From JALNYB01 sp963676235 (GTDB lineage Archaea > Thermoplasmatota > Thermoplasmata > Methanomassiliicoccales > Methanomethylophilaceae), in contig OY781044.1 of NCBI GenBank assembly GCA_963676235.1, positions 1,550,001 through 1,614,000 of the forward strand: a stretch of 64,000 nt of DNA, written 5' to 3'. Every line of letters begins with the position of its first letter. Position 1 is the first letter of the stretch. Below the pieces are notes generated by a model, which worked only from the letters and a program-made list of their open reading frames with translations, was not told where the DNA came from and searched no databases. Below are positions 1-8,281 of this stretch, in pieces. The translations under genes were made by a program, and so were the position numbers.

Positions 1-213
1 TATGCTGAAAAACTTACAAAAATAACAGCTGAAGATGCTGTAGACTTCTCGAAGAGTAAAATTCAAGACCCGATCATAAGATCAAGCGTATCTGCACCAT
101 GCCTTACACCAAACGCAGTATTCGATGCAGCATGGATGGAATTAGGAATGCTTTCAAAGTCATTGGTAAAAAAGGTAGAAAATAACAACTTAGACTTCAT
201 TCACAATGAATGA
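1..213 (+). CDS. C-terminal end of an unidentified protein (5' end outside window)
   Basis: Frame 1 is open from the first base to a TGA at 211-213 and encodes the last 70 residues of a protein. The tail is soluble-looking, with a charged C-terminal stretch (KKVENNNLDFIHNE). I do not recognise the family. The next gene starts inside its last codons, so the two are probably translated from one transcript. Confidence 0.7.
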   Translation, partial: YAEKLTKITAEDAVDFSKSKIQDPIIRSSVSAPCLTPNAVFDAAWMELGMLSKSLVKKVENNNLDFIHNE

Positions 214-574
214 TGTGCATGATATTATGACAGAAAACATTCAGATATACAAGATATCTGTGAATATCCCGGAAGAATATGCAAATGAACTGATGGATTC
301 TGTCAATGACGTCATGGATCCCATATATCCTGGTTACGAAAGAACGTTTACCACATTCCATGTAAAAGGAACATGGAAAACATTGAAAGGTTCTCACCCC
401 TATAATGGAAAGGCAGGAGAAATAACAATAGCTAATGAGGTTAGAATAGAATTCGCAGCATATGGTAAGAATCTGGAATCGATTATCAATAAAATAATAG
501 AAATCCATCCCTATGAAGAACCTGGAATAGATGTTATACCTATGATCGGTTGGAAGGACCTTATTCGTCCTTGA
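206..574 (+). CDS. Small NIF3/YqfO C-terminal-type (PII-like) domain protein
   Basis: A 122-residue protein matching the stand-alone PII-like domain inserted in NIF3/YqfO proteins. The signatures are a central K-G-S-H-P-Y-N-G-K-x-G segment (residues ~61-72) and a C-terminal H-P-Y-E-E-P-x-x-D-V motif (residues ~101-111). Such ~100-residue proteins are conserved but have no firmly assigned reaction; the fold suggests ligand or metal sensing. ATG at 206 overlaps the upstream stop, so coupling is likely. ATG 227 is an alternative start that keeps the whole domain. Confidence 0.75.
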   Translation: MNDVHDIMTENIQIYKISVNIPEEYANELMDSVNDVMDPIYPGYERTFTTFHVKGTWKTLKGSHPYNGKAGEITIANEVRIEFAAYGKNLESIINKIIEIHPYEEPGIDVIPMIGWKDLIRP

Positions 575-1190
575 GTTTCACAGTGTATATTCCGTCAAAT
601 GTCTTCTGAAGTTTGAATATCTTATGACTCTGCTTCCTGTATTTGAGATCTTCTTCTGACAGAATACCCATCTCATAATACTCATCGAGAGCTTGATCTC
701 CTGCGTCATAATCGAATCTGACCCCTACGAGAACATTGACCTTATAATTACGACAGTTTAATCTCTCGGGTATGTGACCATTACTCTTTGCGAACAACTC
801 TTTCTTGATCTTCGGTATAAGTGCCAGACATTCATTGCAGCACTCTAGACATCTGTCGTAATCCTTGGCTCCAAAATATGCGGGAATAATTTCTTCTAGA
901 ATATAGAATTGCTCGATATCATGCATCTTGATCTGTCTGCTGTATTCTCCGACAACAATCGCAAATTTGTAGTTTTCATCTTCATTTGCTTTTAAAACAA
1001 TCGATCTAAGGAATGCATATCTGGACGAAGTATCAGATTCTTTGAGATATCTTCCTAATTTGACCTTTTCCTGGTCGTTAAGACCGGTATACCATTTTCC
1101 AAGATCAACATCAACGATCTCCGGCGGCAGATCCCTAGACTTATTGAAAAGCATATACCTGTATCTTCTAACTGGTAATAAAAACTTCAC
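561..1190 (-). CDS. Hypothetical protein, probably helical
   Basis: A 209-residue protein I cannot place in a family. The middle (residues ~85-150) is rich in predicted helix with spaced cysteines and tyrosines (YDRCLECCNECLALIPK), loosely like a TPR-type helical repeat. It starts with GTG at 1190, whose GTGA overlaps the TGA of the efflux gene upstream, so it should be translationally coupled to it. ATG at codon 13 is an alternative start. Its 3' end overlaps the convergent NIF3-like gene by 14 bases. Confidence 0.6.
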   Translation of the reverse strand: MKFLLPVRRYRYMLFNKSRDLPPEIVDVDLGKWYTGLNDQEKVKLGRYLKESDTSSRYAFLRSIVLKANEDENYKFAIVVGEYSRQIKMHDIEQFYILEEIIPAYFGAKDYDRCLECCNECLALIPKIKKELFAKSNGHIPERLNCRNYKVNVLVGVRFDYDAGDQALDEYYEMGILSEEDLKYRKQSHKIFKLQKTFDGIYTVKLKDE

Positions 1191-2236
1191 TTATCTGTGC
1201 AGTCATCAACGAATATCACACGATTGCCAAGAGCGTGCTGATGTTTCTGACTGAGCATCCTAACATTCCAATCCATATGTCCGATGAACTCCGATTTTCT
1301 ATGCTCGCAGACACGTCCACAATGAGGACATGAGAAATCATGGCATGGTTCAGGAGACAATATCAAATCCACAGAATCCCCATACTTTGAAGTGACAGCT
1401 TCTTTGAGCCTGCTCTTCTCCCTTTCTTCCTCCATTATTGTCATATCGTAAGGAAGGGTGATGTGGAATTCTATATGCAATACACTTCCGTACTTTATTA
1501 TCCTGAGGCTGTGTATATCGATCCAATCCTCGGATCTGTGCTCATTCAAACAATCTACAATACCGGCAAGGATCTCCTCGTCGGCTTTGTCCATTATATC
1601 GTCCAATGATGAATGGATCACTCTTACACCCGTTATTATTATCAACGAACCGAACAGAAGCGCTATTCCGGGATCCATCCACCATACATTTATGTTCATT
1701 TGCATTGCGATGAAAACGACTGACAAACCGAGTATGATGCCGATCGAAGAATAAGTATCGGTACATAGATGCCTTCCACTGGCCTCTAAAGCCGGCGATC
1801 TGTTTTTCTTACCTTTGGCGATGGCGGCACGCCCTACAACATAATTAGCCAATGCAGCAAGAGCGATCAGAACCAGACCAATATCCAGATCGGAGATGAC
1901 CTTGGGATTCATCAGATTCAATATTGATTCATATATTATCAACAATCCTGCGATGGTGATCATAGTACCTTCGATAGAAGATGATATGACCTCTATCTTT
2001 CCATGACCATACGGGTGTGTCTTGTCTGCAGGACATGCCGAGAGATACAACGCATAAAGACCAATACAGCCCGCGATGCAGTTGACGATGCTTTCCATGG
2101 CATCTGTCAGAATGGCGACTGAATTCGTCATAAAATATGCCAAAAATTTAACGGTCATCAGCGAGAAGCCCAGGACCACAACGATTTTTTGAAAGTTGTA
2201 ATTATCCCGAGATGCACATACCGCTACTTTGGACAT
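1187..2236 (-). CDS. Cation diffusion facilitator (CDF) family transporter
   Basis: A 349-residue CDF-family divalent metal/proton antiporter. About six membrane segments fill residues ~20-210. Family landmarks are LTDAMESIVN (TM2), HPYGHGKIE before TM3, a histidine/aspartate pair in GRHLCTDTYSS (TM5), and a cytosolic domain from ~215. The C-terminus adds a Cys/His cluster (CHDFSCPHCGRVCEHR, residues ~298-313) that may bind metal, an unusual extra for the family. The substrate (Zn, Fe, Mn or other) cannot be read from sequence. It is the first gene of a pair with the downstream hypothetical gene (GTGA overlap). Confidence 0.88.
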   Translation of the reverse strand: MSKVAVCASRDNYNFQKIVVVLGFSLMTVKFLAYFMTNSVAILTDAMESIVNCIAGCIGLYALYLSACPADKTHPYGHGKIEVISSSIEGTMITIAGLLIIYESILNLMNPKVISDLDIGLVLIALAALANYVVGRAAIAKGKKNRSPALEASGRHLCTDTYSSIGIILGLSVVFIAMQMNINVWWMDPGIALLFGSLIIITGVRVIHSSLDDIMDKADEEILAGIVDCLNEHRSEDWIDIHSLRIIKYGSVLHIEFHITLPYDMTIMEEEREKSRLKEAVTSKYGDSVDLILSPEPCHDFSCPHCGRVCEHRKSEFIGHMDWNVRMLSQKHQHALGNRVIFVDDCTDK

Positions 2237-2347
2237 GTTTTTTGAAGCATGAAAAAGCTATTTTAAGTTTGTGTACGTATTTAAGTTTTAGGCATAACTA
2301 AAAATATCATTGGCGAAATAATTAGGCACAACTAAATTACTGGGTCA

Positions 2348-3754
2348 TCATAGCTCTTGAATTTCTGCTTCAGAATCCTTTCCTCTAAACCATGATACCA
2401 CTGTACCTACTATACACATAACAGAACAGATGATGAAAGCAACCCTTATCACATTGATGAACTCTCCATATGTCGCAGGATTAAGATTATTTGTGGATCC
2501 CATTATGACCGAGATGCAGCACATGGCTATACCCATGCTTACCATCATACCGACCTGCCTGACCACAGCTACCATTCCGGACGCTACACCGCGATTCTGA
2601 TATGGAAGCGATGACATCATGAGGCTGGTATTCGGAGCAGAGAACAATGCGAACCCTAGGCCCAGTATGAAGAGGATCGCTGCAACATAATACAGATTGA
2701 CATCTATGTCCAGGAATATTATCATAACCGCGCCCAATGTTGTCAATGCCATCCCCAGAGTAGGCAGAAGACGCTTATCCGATATTTTGTCAGAATAACT
2801 TCCGGCCTTTGCAGTTAGTATGACCTGTATCACAGGCTGGATCAACATGATCATTCCTGCTTCCACTGCAGATAACGCTCCTATCTCCTGAAGATATAAC
2901 GCGAGGAAGAATGATACAGAATAAGATGAGGCGTAATTCATGAACGCTGCTATACATGATCTGGAGAACAGCTTGTGTTTGAATATCTCTACATCCAATA
3001 CAGGCGACTTGGATTTCTTCATCAATGAAATGAAGAATATCAGGAATGATATTCCAATGATCATTAGAACGAAAGCCCATGTTTCAGGAAGATTGATTAT
3101 GCCGTACATCGTGAAGAAGATCGTAAGTGCATATACTGCAGAACCTTTGACATCCATTTTAAGATCTGGACTCGATATCACATCTTTCTTGAATCTGAAC
3201 AGAGATACCAGCGAGATCACTGCCAACGGGAACATGAAGACGAAATTATACCTCCATCCGAGTATCTGAGAAATGAAACCTCCTAATGTGGGGCCCAATG
3301 CCAATCCCAGATAGACGAATGTCGTGTAGACGCCGATGGCCCATCCACGCTTGGAAAAAGGAAATATCTCCGTAACCAACGATATGCTGGAAACGGAGAT
3401 TGCAGCCGAACCGACACCCATCAAGAATCTCATTATCAACAGGATCTCGAAAGTTGGGCTCAACGCCGCACCAGTAGCGGCTATCGCAACAACTATCAAT
3501 CCGAACAGAAAGATCTTCTTCCTTCCGTAGATGTCTGAGAGTTTTGCAAGCGGAACCATTGTGATGACGGATGCCAAAAGAAAAATGGTATTGATCATTG
3601 CCAGAGAATGAGAACCTACTGTGTACTCATCGCCTATGTAGACGAGAGCGAGATTCATCATCGTACTCATCAACGGCATTATAAAAATACCGGAACAGGC
3701 GGCTACCAACACGGTAAGCTGTTCTTTTGATGTGTACACGACCTTCTCGGACAT
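2348..3754 (-). CDS. MFS transporter, drug:H+ antiporter type
   Basis: A 468-residue membrane protein with about 14 hydrophobic segments, as in the DHA2 (EmrB/QacA) branch of the major facilitator superfamily. The loop 2-3 motif appears as KLSDIYGRKK (residues ~69-78), the arginine of TM4 lies in LLIMRFLMGVG, and motif C is LGLALGPTLGGFI. It probably exports small toxic compounds with proton influx. It is monocistronic between opposite-facing genes; no regulator is adjacent. Confidence 0.88.
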   Translation of the reverse strand: MSEKVVYTSKEQLTVLVAACSGIFIMPLMSTMMNLALVYIGDEYTVGSHSLAMINTIFLLASVITMVPLAKLSDIYGRKKIFLFGLIVVAIAATGAALSPTFEILLIMRFLMGVGSAAISVSSISLVTEIFPFSKRGWAIGVYTTFVYLGLALGPTLGGFISQILGWRYNFVFMFPLAVISLVSLFRFKKDVISSPDLKMDVKGSAVYALTIFFTMYGIINLPETWAFVLMIIGISFLIFFISLMKKSKSPVLDVEIFKHKLFSRSCIAAFMNYASSYSVSFFLALYLQEIGALSAVEAGMIMLIQPVIQVILTAKAGSYSDKISDKRLLPTLGMALTTLGAVMIIFLDIDVNLYYVAAILFILGLGFALFSAPNTSLMMSSLPYQNRGVASGMVAVVRQVGMMVSMGIAMCCISVIMGSTNNLNPATYGEFINVIRVAFIICSVMCIVGTVVSWFRGKDSEAEIQEL

Positions 3755-3832
3755 GTCTTTGAATAACTTAAACTGAGATATTAAACTTGGTAATACAATA
3801 AAAATTCTCGATCGGATAGATTCCTTTTAATC

Positions 3833-3843
3833 CTTATAAATTA
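3833..3843 (+). promoter_or_regulatory. TATA box of the cobO-like gene
   Basis: The A/T-rich element CTTATAAATTA lies about 20-25 nt before ATG 3861, the archaeal TATA-to-start distance. Transcription would begin at or next to the start codon, giving a leaderless mRNA. No Shine-Dalgarno sequence is visible. Confidence 0.55.
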
Positions 3844-3860
3844 ATACATAATCTGATTAA

Positions 3861-4403
3861 ATGGTCCTCTCTACTGATATCAAGGATAAACTTGGTCTGG
3901 TCCAAGTCTACACAGGAAAAGGAAAAGGAAAGACAACTGCCGCATTGGGGCTTGCTTTCAGAGCCGCGGGCAGAGGTCTCAATGTTTTGATGATACAATT
4001 CCTCAAACCTCCCGAGAACTACGGAGAACATGTTTCAGCCGAACATTTCGATAATTTTACGATAATGCCCATGGGATTGGATCACATGGTCCACAAAATA
4101 CCCAAGGAAGAAGATATTCAGATCGCAAAGGACACCCTAGCCAAAGCAAAGGAAGAGATATATTCCAACAAATATGACCTTGTCATACTCGATGAGATAA
4201 ATGTCGCCATGTCTTGGGGACTTTTGGATCCTAAAGATGTAATAGAAATGTTGAAAGGACGTCCCAAGAATATCGAGATCGTCCTTACCGGAAGGGGAGC
4301 TCCTGACAAAATAATAGATTATGCCGATCTCGTCACAGAGATGAATATGCTCAAACATCCTTTTGATGCTGGAGTACATGCCAGAAAAGGAATCGAGTAC
4401 TGA
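3861..4403 (+). CDS. cobO: Cob(I)yrinic acid a,c-diamide adenosyltransferase
   Basis: A 180-residue CobO/BtuR-type enzyme. It transfers the adenosyl group of ATP to Co(I) corrinoid to form the coenzyme B12 type cofactor. The Walker A loop GKGKGKTT sits at residues 19-26, followed by the family pattern ALGLAFRAAGRGL. A Walker B-like VILDEINVAM is near residues 108-117, and the C-terminus is the typical DAGVHARKGIEY. Methylotrophic methanogens depend on corrinoid proteins, consistent with this gene. It is probably transcribed alone and leaderless. Confidence 0.93.
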   Translation: MVLSTDIKDKLGLVQVYTGKGKGKTTAALGLAFRAAGRGLNVLMIQFLKPPENYGEHVSAEHFDNFTIMPMGLDHMVHKIPKEEDIQIAKDTLAKAKEEIYSNKYDLVILDEINVAMSWGLLDPKDVIEMLKGRPKNIEIVLTGRGAPDKIIDYADLVTEMNMLKHPFDAGVHARKGIEY

Positions 4404-4420
4404 ATAAGGTTCGATGAAAA

Positions 4421-4430
4421 AATATATAAA
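4421..4430 (+). promoter_or_regulatory. TATA box of cysK
   Basis: AATATATAAA lies 24 nt upstream of ATG 4454, fitting an archaeal promoter with a near-leaderless transcript. It would drive cysK and possibly the following metA and ridA. Confidence 0.5.
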
Positions 4431-4453
4431 CAATTGTTAATTTCCTATCTATT

Positions 4454-5359
4454 ATGACTATTTATAACAATATTGCCGATTCTATCGGAAATACTCCGAT
4501 CATAAAACTGAACAAACTCGTATCGAAAGATGCACACGTCTTCGTCAAAGCAGAGAGATCCAATCCCGGAGGATCCATCAAAGACCGCCCGATATTGGCT
4601 ATGATCAACGATGCTGAAGCCAAAGGTGTTCTGAAACACAACGGGACCATCGTGGAACCAACGTCCGGCAACACGGGTATAGCTCTCGCGATGATCGCAG
4701 CGGCTCGCGGATACACAGCAATCCTCACAATGCCAGACACTATGAGCAAGGAGCGCGTAGCCTACATGAAAGCATACGGCGCAGAGATAGTATTCACTCC
4801 CGGAAATGAAGGAATGAAAGGCGCTGTAGACAAGGCCAATGAAATTGCAAAGGAAAAAAATGCGATGATCCTCGGACAGTTCGATAACCCTGCAAACCCG
4901 GCGAGCCACAGAACAACAACGGGAAAGGAGATCCTTGCCGATATCCCTGATGTAGACTATGTGATTGGTGGCTTCGGAACAGGCGGAACGATCACAGGAA
5001 TCGCCAAAGCATTCCGCGATGCAGGTTCCAAAGCAAAGGTAATAGGTGTAGAGCCTGCAGAAAGCCCCCTGGTAACTGAAGGTCACTCAGGGTCTCATAA
5101 GATCCAAGGTATCGGAGCTAACTTCATACCTGACAACCTTGACGTATCCCTCATTTCAGAGATAGTCACCGTCACGAGCGCGAATGCTATCGAAACTACA
5201 AGAGAACTTGCCAGGAAAGAAGGTATCTTCGCAGGCATCTCATCCGGCGCGGCTACATATTATGCAATTGAACTGTCTAAGAAAGAAAAAGACAAGAAAA
5301 TTGTCGCAATCCTTCCTGATGGAGGGGACAAATACATAAGTATGGGAGTATTTGACTGA
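4454..5359 (+). CDS. cysK: Cysteine synthase (O-acetylserine sulfhydrylase)
   Basis: A 301-residue PLP enzyme of the CysK/CysM family that makes cysteine from O-acetylserine and sulfide. The PLP lysine is K43 in SNPGGSIKDRP. The substrate loop TSGNTG, the phosphate-binding GFGTGGTITG and the C-terminal GISSGAATYYA are all present, and the length is normal. metA follows 22 nt after the stop, so this is the head of a probable sulfur amino-acid operon cysK-metA-ridA. Confidence 0.95.
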   Translation: MTIYNNIADSIGNTPIIKLNKLVSKDAHVFVKAERSNPGGSIKDRPILAMINDAEAKGVLKHNGTIVEPTSGNTGIALAMIAAARGYTAILTMPDTMSKERVAYMKAYGAEIVFTPGNEGMKGAVDKANEIAKEKNAMILGQFDNPANPASHRTTTGKEILADIPDVDYVIGGFGTGGTITGIAKAFRDAGSKAKVIGVEPAESPLVTEGHSGSHKIQGIGANFIPDNLDVSLISEIVTVTSANAIETTRELARKEGIFAGISSGAATYYAIELSKKEKDKKIVAILPDGGDKYISMGVFD

Positions 5360-5381
5360 CCCGTACAGCGAGGGATGAAAA

Positions 5382-6323
5382 ATACCGATAAAGATTCCAG
5401 ATGACCTTCCGGCCGGTGCGGCACTCGAGTCAGAGAATATTTTCATAATGACCGAGAAGCGCGCGGTTGCACAGGATATCCGTCCTTTAAGGATAATAAT
5501 CCTAAACCTGATGCCTACTAAGGTAGATACGGAGATCCAGATCCTCCGCCTCCTTAGTAACAGCCCCCTGCAGACGGATATCATCTTCCTGCAGATGGCT
5601 ACACACGAATCAAAAAACATATCTCAAGAATATCTGGATAAATTCTATCATACCTTTGATGAGATTAAAAATCAAAAATTCGACGGTCTTATCATAACAG
5701 GTGCTCCTGTAGAGAACATCGAATACGAAAAGGTAGACTATTGGGATGAACTCTGCGAGATAATGGATTGGTCCGTAACCAACGTGTTCTCCACATTGCA
5801 TATATGCTGGGGAGCACAAGCAGGTCTTTATCATCACTATTCTATCCCGAAATATCCATTGGAACATAAGATGTCGGGGATATTCAAACATTACACAACC
5901 GTACCCGGAGAACCTCTCCTGAGAGGATTCGATGATGTGTTCAATATGCCCCACTCTAGGCATACGGAAGTTAGAGCTTCAGATATTTGGCACAATCCGC
6001 ACCTTCACATCGTTGCAATGTCCAATGAAGCAGGAGTGGGCGCAGTCGTATCAGAGAAGGCAGGACAGGTGTTCGTAACCGGTCACTTCGAATACGATCG
6101 CAGCACACTTGCATTCGAATACGATCGGGATACCAAGCGCGGGATGGAGCCTAGATTACCGGAAAACTATTTTCCACAGAACAATCCCAGTAACGACCCT
6201 GTTGTAACGTGGAGAAGCCATGCAACATTATTATTTACGAACTGGCTCAACTATTACGTATATCAGGGCACACCATATGATGTGAATGACATAGGTAATG
6301 ATAATAAAAACAAAGAGAGGTAA
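5382..6323 (+). CDS. metA: Homoserine O-acyltransferase, probably acetyl-CoA specific, with apparent ATA start
   Basis: MetA activates homoserine for methionine synthesis. The first in-frame ATG (5448) would remove the conserved N-terminus. The 22 codons before it encode the canonical [10 protein letters not shown]...ENIFI, and the place of the usual initiator methionine holds ATA (5382-5384), right after an in-frame TGA. GAGG sits 8 nt before it. With this start the protein has 313 residues and family numbering falls exactly into place: catalytic cysteine C142 (HICWGAQ) and E111 in TGAPVE. Glutamate at 111 is known to favour acetyl-CoA, glycine succinyl-CoA, so homoserine O-acetyltransferase is the better call. 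Whether ATA initiates, or is a mutation forcing use of ATG 5448, is open. Confidence 0.88.
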   Translation: MPIKIPDDLPAGAALESENIFIMTEKRAVAQDIRPLRIIILNLMPTKVDTEIQILRLLSNSPLQTDIIFLQMATHESKNISQEYLDKFYHTFDEIKNQKFDGLIITGAPVENIEYEKVDYWDELCEIMDWSVTNVFSTLHICWGAQAGLYHHYSIPKYPLEHKMSGIFKHYTTVPGEPLLRGFDDVFNMPHSRHTEVRASDIWHNPHLHIVAMSNEAGVGAVVSEKAGQVFVTGHFEYDRSTLAFEYDRDTKRGMEPRLPENYFPQNNPSNDPVVTWRSHATLLFTNWLNYYVYQGTPYDVNDIGNDNKNKER

Positions 6324-6327
6324 GAAA

Positions 6328-6708
6328 ATGTCAATCCAAAATATTACATCGGCCAATGCACCTGTAGCGGCCGGCCCCTATTCGCAAGCAATCAAAGTAG
6401 GAAACTTCATCTACACTTCCGGCCAGATACCTGTCGATCCTAATACAGGATATATCGGCCAGACCATCGAAGAACAATCAAAACAGGTCATAGACAACCT
6501 TCTTGCGGTACTTGCAGGAGGAAATGCAGGACCTCAAGATGTGGTCAGCACAAAGATCTACCTTTCAGATATGAAAAACTTCGCAGCCGTGAATTTCGTC
6601 TATATGAATTACTTCAAAGAACCATACCCGACGAGATGTTGTGTAGAAGTAAGTGCCATACCGAAAGGTGTCATGATAATGATAGAAGCGGTTGCTTACA
6701 AAGAATGA
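6328..6708 (+). CDS. ridA: RidA family reactive-intermediate deaminase
   Basis: A 126-residue RidA/YjgF/UK114 protein. The family hydrolyses reactive enamine/imine intermediates released by PLP enzymes. Landmarks are APVAAGPYSQAIKVGNF near the N-terminus, SGQIPVDPNTG, and the C-terminal RCCVEVSAIPKGVMIMIEAVA, where the usual catalytic arginine is R105. ATG 6328 is chosen because GAGAGG lies 7-12 nt upstream and it restores the usual length. It begins 5 nt after metA; its place after PLP-dependent cysK suggests protection of sulfur amino-acid metabolism. Confidence 0.93.
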   Translation: MSIQNITSANAPVAAGPYSQAIKVGNFIYTSGQIPVDPNTGYIGQTIEEQSKQVIDNLLAVLAGGNAGPQDVVSTKIYLSDMKNFAAVNFVYMNYFKEPYPTRCCVEVSAIPKGVMIMIEAVAYKE

Positions 6709-7851
6709 TCACATACTGACGATCTTCGGATTCACTAACTTTCCGACGATCGCATCACGTACATACATATTGTAAACGGAGAGGTCTGGCTTATCCTCAA
6801 GAATGCTATTGGTAACTTCGAGGATGTGAGTGAACACTGCCTTGAAGATCCTGCATGAATCGCCGTTGATATTCTCAATACCGCACTCACAGAATGCATC
6901 GACGCTGCACCCTCCATTGCAATATCTGAATATCTCACAGGCCTTGCATTTCTCCCTTCTGTTTATCGTACCCAAAAGGATCTTTTTGAAACCATCTGTC
7001 GAAAATACGTCTGACAAATGCTCTACATCAGATATGTTTCCCAACATGTAATTCTTAGGACAATTCTTTCCGCATGGATACAGATCACCGTTAGGATATA
7101 TACAGAGCCATTTGGTTAGACATGATGTGTGAGCGCAATCGGATTCGGTTGGTTCTCCCAAAGCATTCAGAAGATACAGATAATGAGGAATCAGCGGTAT
7201 CTCTGAATCCTTATCGAACAGCCACTTATCGAATGCCTCTATGCTTGATCTGATATACAGATCTGGATCGGGAACAAGTTCTCTGTGAATTGCCGCACAC
7301 CCTGACGGAATGACCGGCGAGAATGAAACATTGATCTTCATATCTCTGAAATATTCGTATAACTCAGTCTGTTTGGACTCTGTTCCGGATGATATAGTCG
7401 ATCCAACCGTGAATACATGATCCTTATCCGAAAGATAGGTAAGATTCTTCAAAACATCCGAAGACCTTTCCCTCAGAACATCATTATACGGACCCTCGAA
7501 AGAAACACCTACATTGATCTTGTTCTCTTTGCAAAAGTTATCGAATTTTCTATCTAAAAGAATGCCGTTCGTCTGAATGGTGTTTCCTACCCTGTGAGTA
7601 TCTTTTCCGAAGTACTTCTTCTGCAATGCAATAGCATCACGATAGAATTGAAGAGAGAGCATAAGTGGCTCTCCGCCGTGCCAGATGAACCAAACCGATT
7701 CATAATCTTCAGAAGCTGTACGGAATAATTTTTCCAGCACCTCAAGAGAAATGTGTCCGCTGACCCTTTCCTCTGGTGTATGATAACAATGTTTACAACT
7801 TATATTACACGACAATGTCGGTTTTATTATTATTGAGATAAACGGCTTCAT
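6709..7851 (-). CDS. Radical SAM/SPASM peptide-modifying or sulfatase-maturase-like enzyme
   Basis: A 380-residue radical SAM enzyme. The 4Fe-4S/SAM cluster motif CxxxCxxC is at C15, C19, C22 (SCNISCKHCYH). A WHGGEPLM motif (residues ~57-64) contacts SAM. The C-terminus carries a SPASM-type set of cysteines for auxiliary clusters, from CIYPNGDLYPCGKNC (~250-265) to CKACEIFRYCNGGCSVDAFC (~305-325). Anaerobic sulfatase maturases and many RiPP maturases share this plan. No sulfatase is nearby, but an 11-cysteine small protein lies 40 nt upstream on the same strand, so a peptide substrate is more likely. The modification is unknown. Confidence 0.88.
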   Translation of the reverse strand: MKPFISIIIKPTLSCNISCKHCYHTPEERVSGHISLEVLEKLFRTASEDYESVWFIWHGGEPLMLSLQFYRDAIALQKKYFGKDTHRVGNTIQTNGILLDRKFDNFCKENKINVGVSFEGPYNDVLRERSSDVLKNLTYLSDKDHVFTVGSTISSGTESKQTELYEYFRDMKINVSFSPVIPSGCAAIHRELVPDPDLYIRSSIEAFDKWLFDKDSEIPLIPHYLYLLNALGEPTESDCAHTSCLTKWLCIYPNGDLYPCGKNCPKNYMLGNISDVEHLSDVFSTDGFKKILLGTINRREKCKACEIFRYCNGGCSVDAFCECGIENINGDSCRIFKAVFTHILEVTNSILEDKPDLSVYNMYVRDAIVGKLVNPKIVSM

Positions 7852-7891
7852 GATGAATGAATCACCGAAATATCGGTGATGATCTTAAAGA

Positions 7892-8185
7892 TCAAGCTGG
7901 CCAATACGGCCAAACGCCATTGAATCCGTGCGTAACGTAGCAACAGCAGCAACAGCAAGCAACAATAAGTCCGGCTAACACCAGATTACAGCTCGGTTTG
8001 CAGTATCCGCTTTCTGTACAGCATGAATAATCGCACTTTGAATCTCCGCCGTGTTCTTCTTCATCAATACGGGATGAGTGATCATTGGGCTTATGTGCTT
8101 CCATTGCGATAGAAGTAAAGGCTGAGGGCGACTGGCTCATATAAATTGCAGTCAAATCTTCAACAGTTGATGCATCGTACGACAT
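7892..8185 (-). CDS. Cysteine-rich small protein, candidate RiPP precursor
   Basis: A 97-residue protein with two halves. Residues 1-50 are cysteine-free and acidic, ending EEEHGGDSK, like a leader. Residues 51-97 hold 11 cysteines: C51, C55, C56, C62, C66 and six in a row at 77-82, then an aromatic end GVWPYWPA. A short hydrophobic stretch (LVLAGLIVA) precedes the hexacysteine. GGTGA stands 5 nt before ATG 8185. It lies directly upstream of the radical SAM gene (40-nt gap, same strand) and divergent from a DUF5685 gene. A RiPP precursor is my inference; a cysteine-rich membrane anchor module is the main alternative. Confidence 0.6.
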   Translation of the reverse strand: MSYDASTVEDLTAIYMSQSPSAFTSIAMEAHKPNDHSSRIDEEEHGGDSKCDYSCCTESGYCKPSCNLVLAGLIVACCCCCCYVTHGFNGVWPYWPA

Positions 8186-8281
8186 ATTTTCACCTACCGA
8201 TTATGCTGGCATCGGTTCTATCACGCGTACCCTTTACAAATATATTAAAGGTTCGAACCATATCGGCAACACAGGAACGTC

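Noticed and set aside
7964..7990. Six consecutive cysteines as a frame artefact of a CAG/GCA repeat
   Set aside because: The plus strand here is GTAGCAACAGCAGCAACAGCAAG-like, so a low-complexity origin is possible, but the frame has a good ribosome site, five further spaced cysteines and a conserved-looking context; I kept the gene with reduced confidence.
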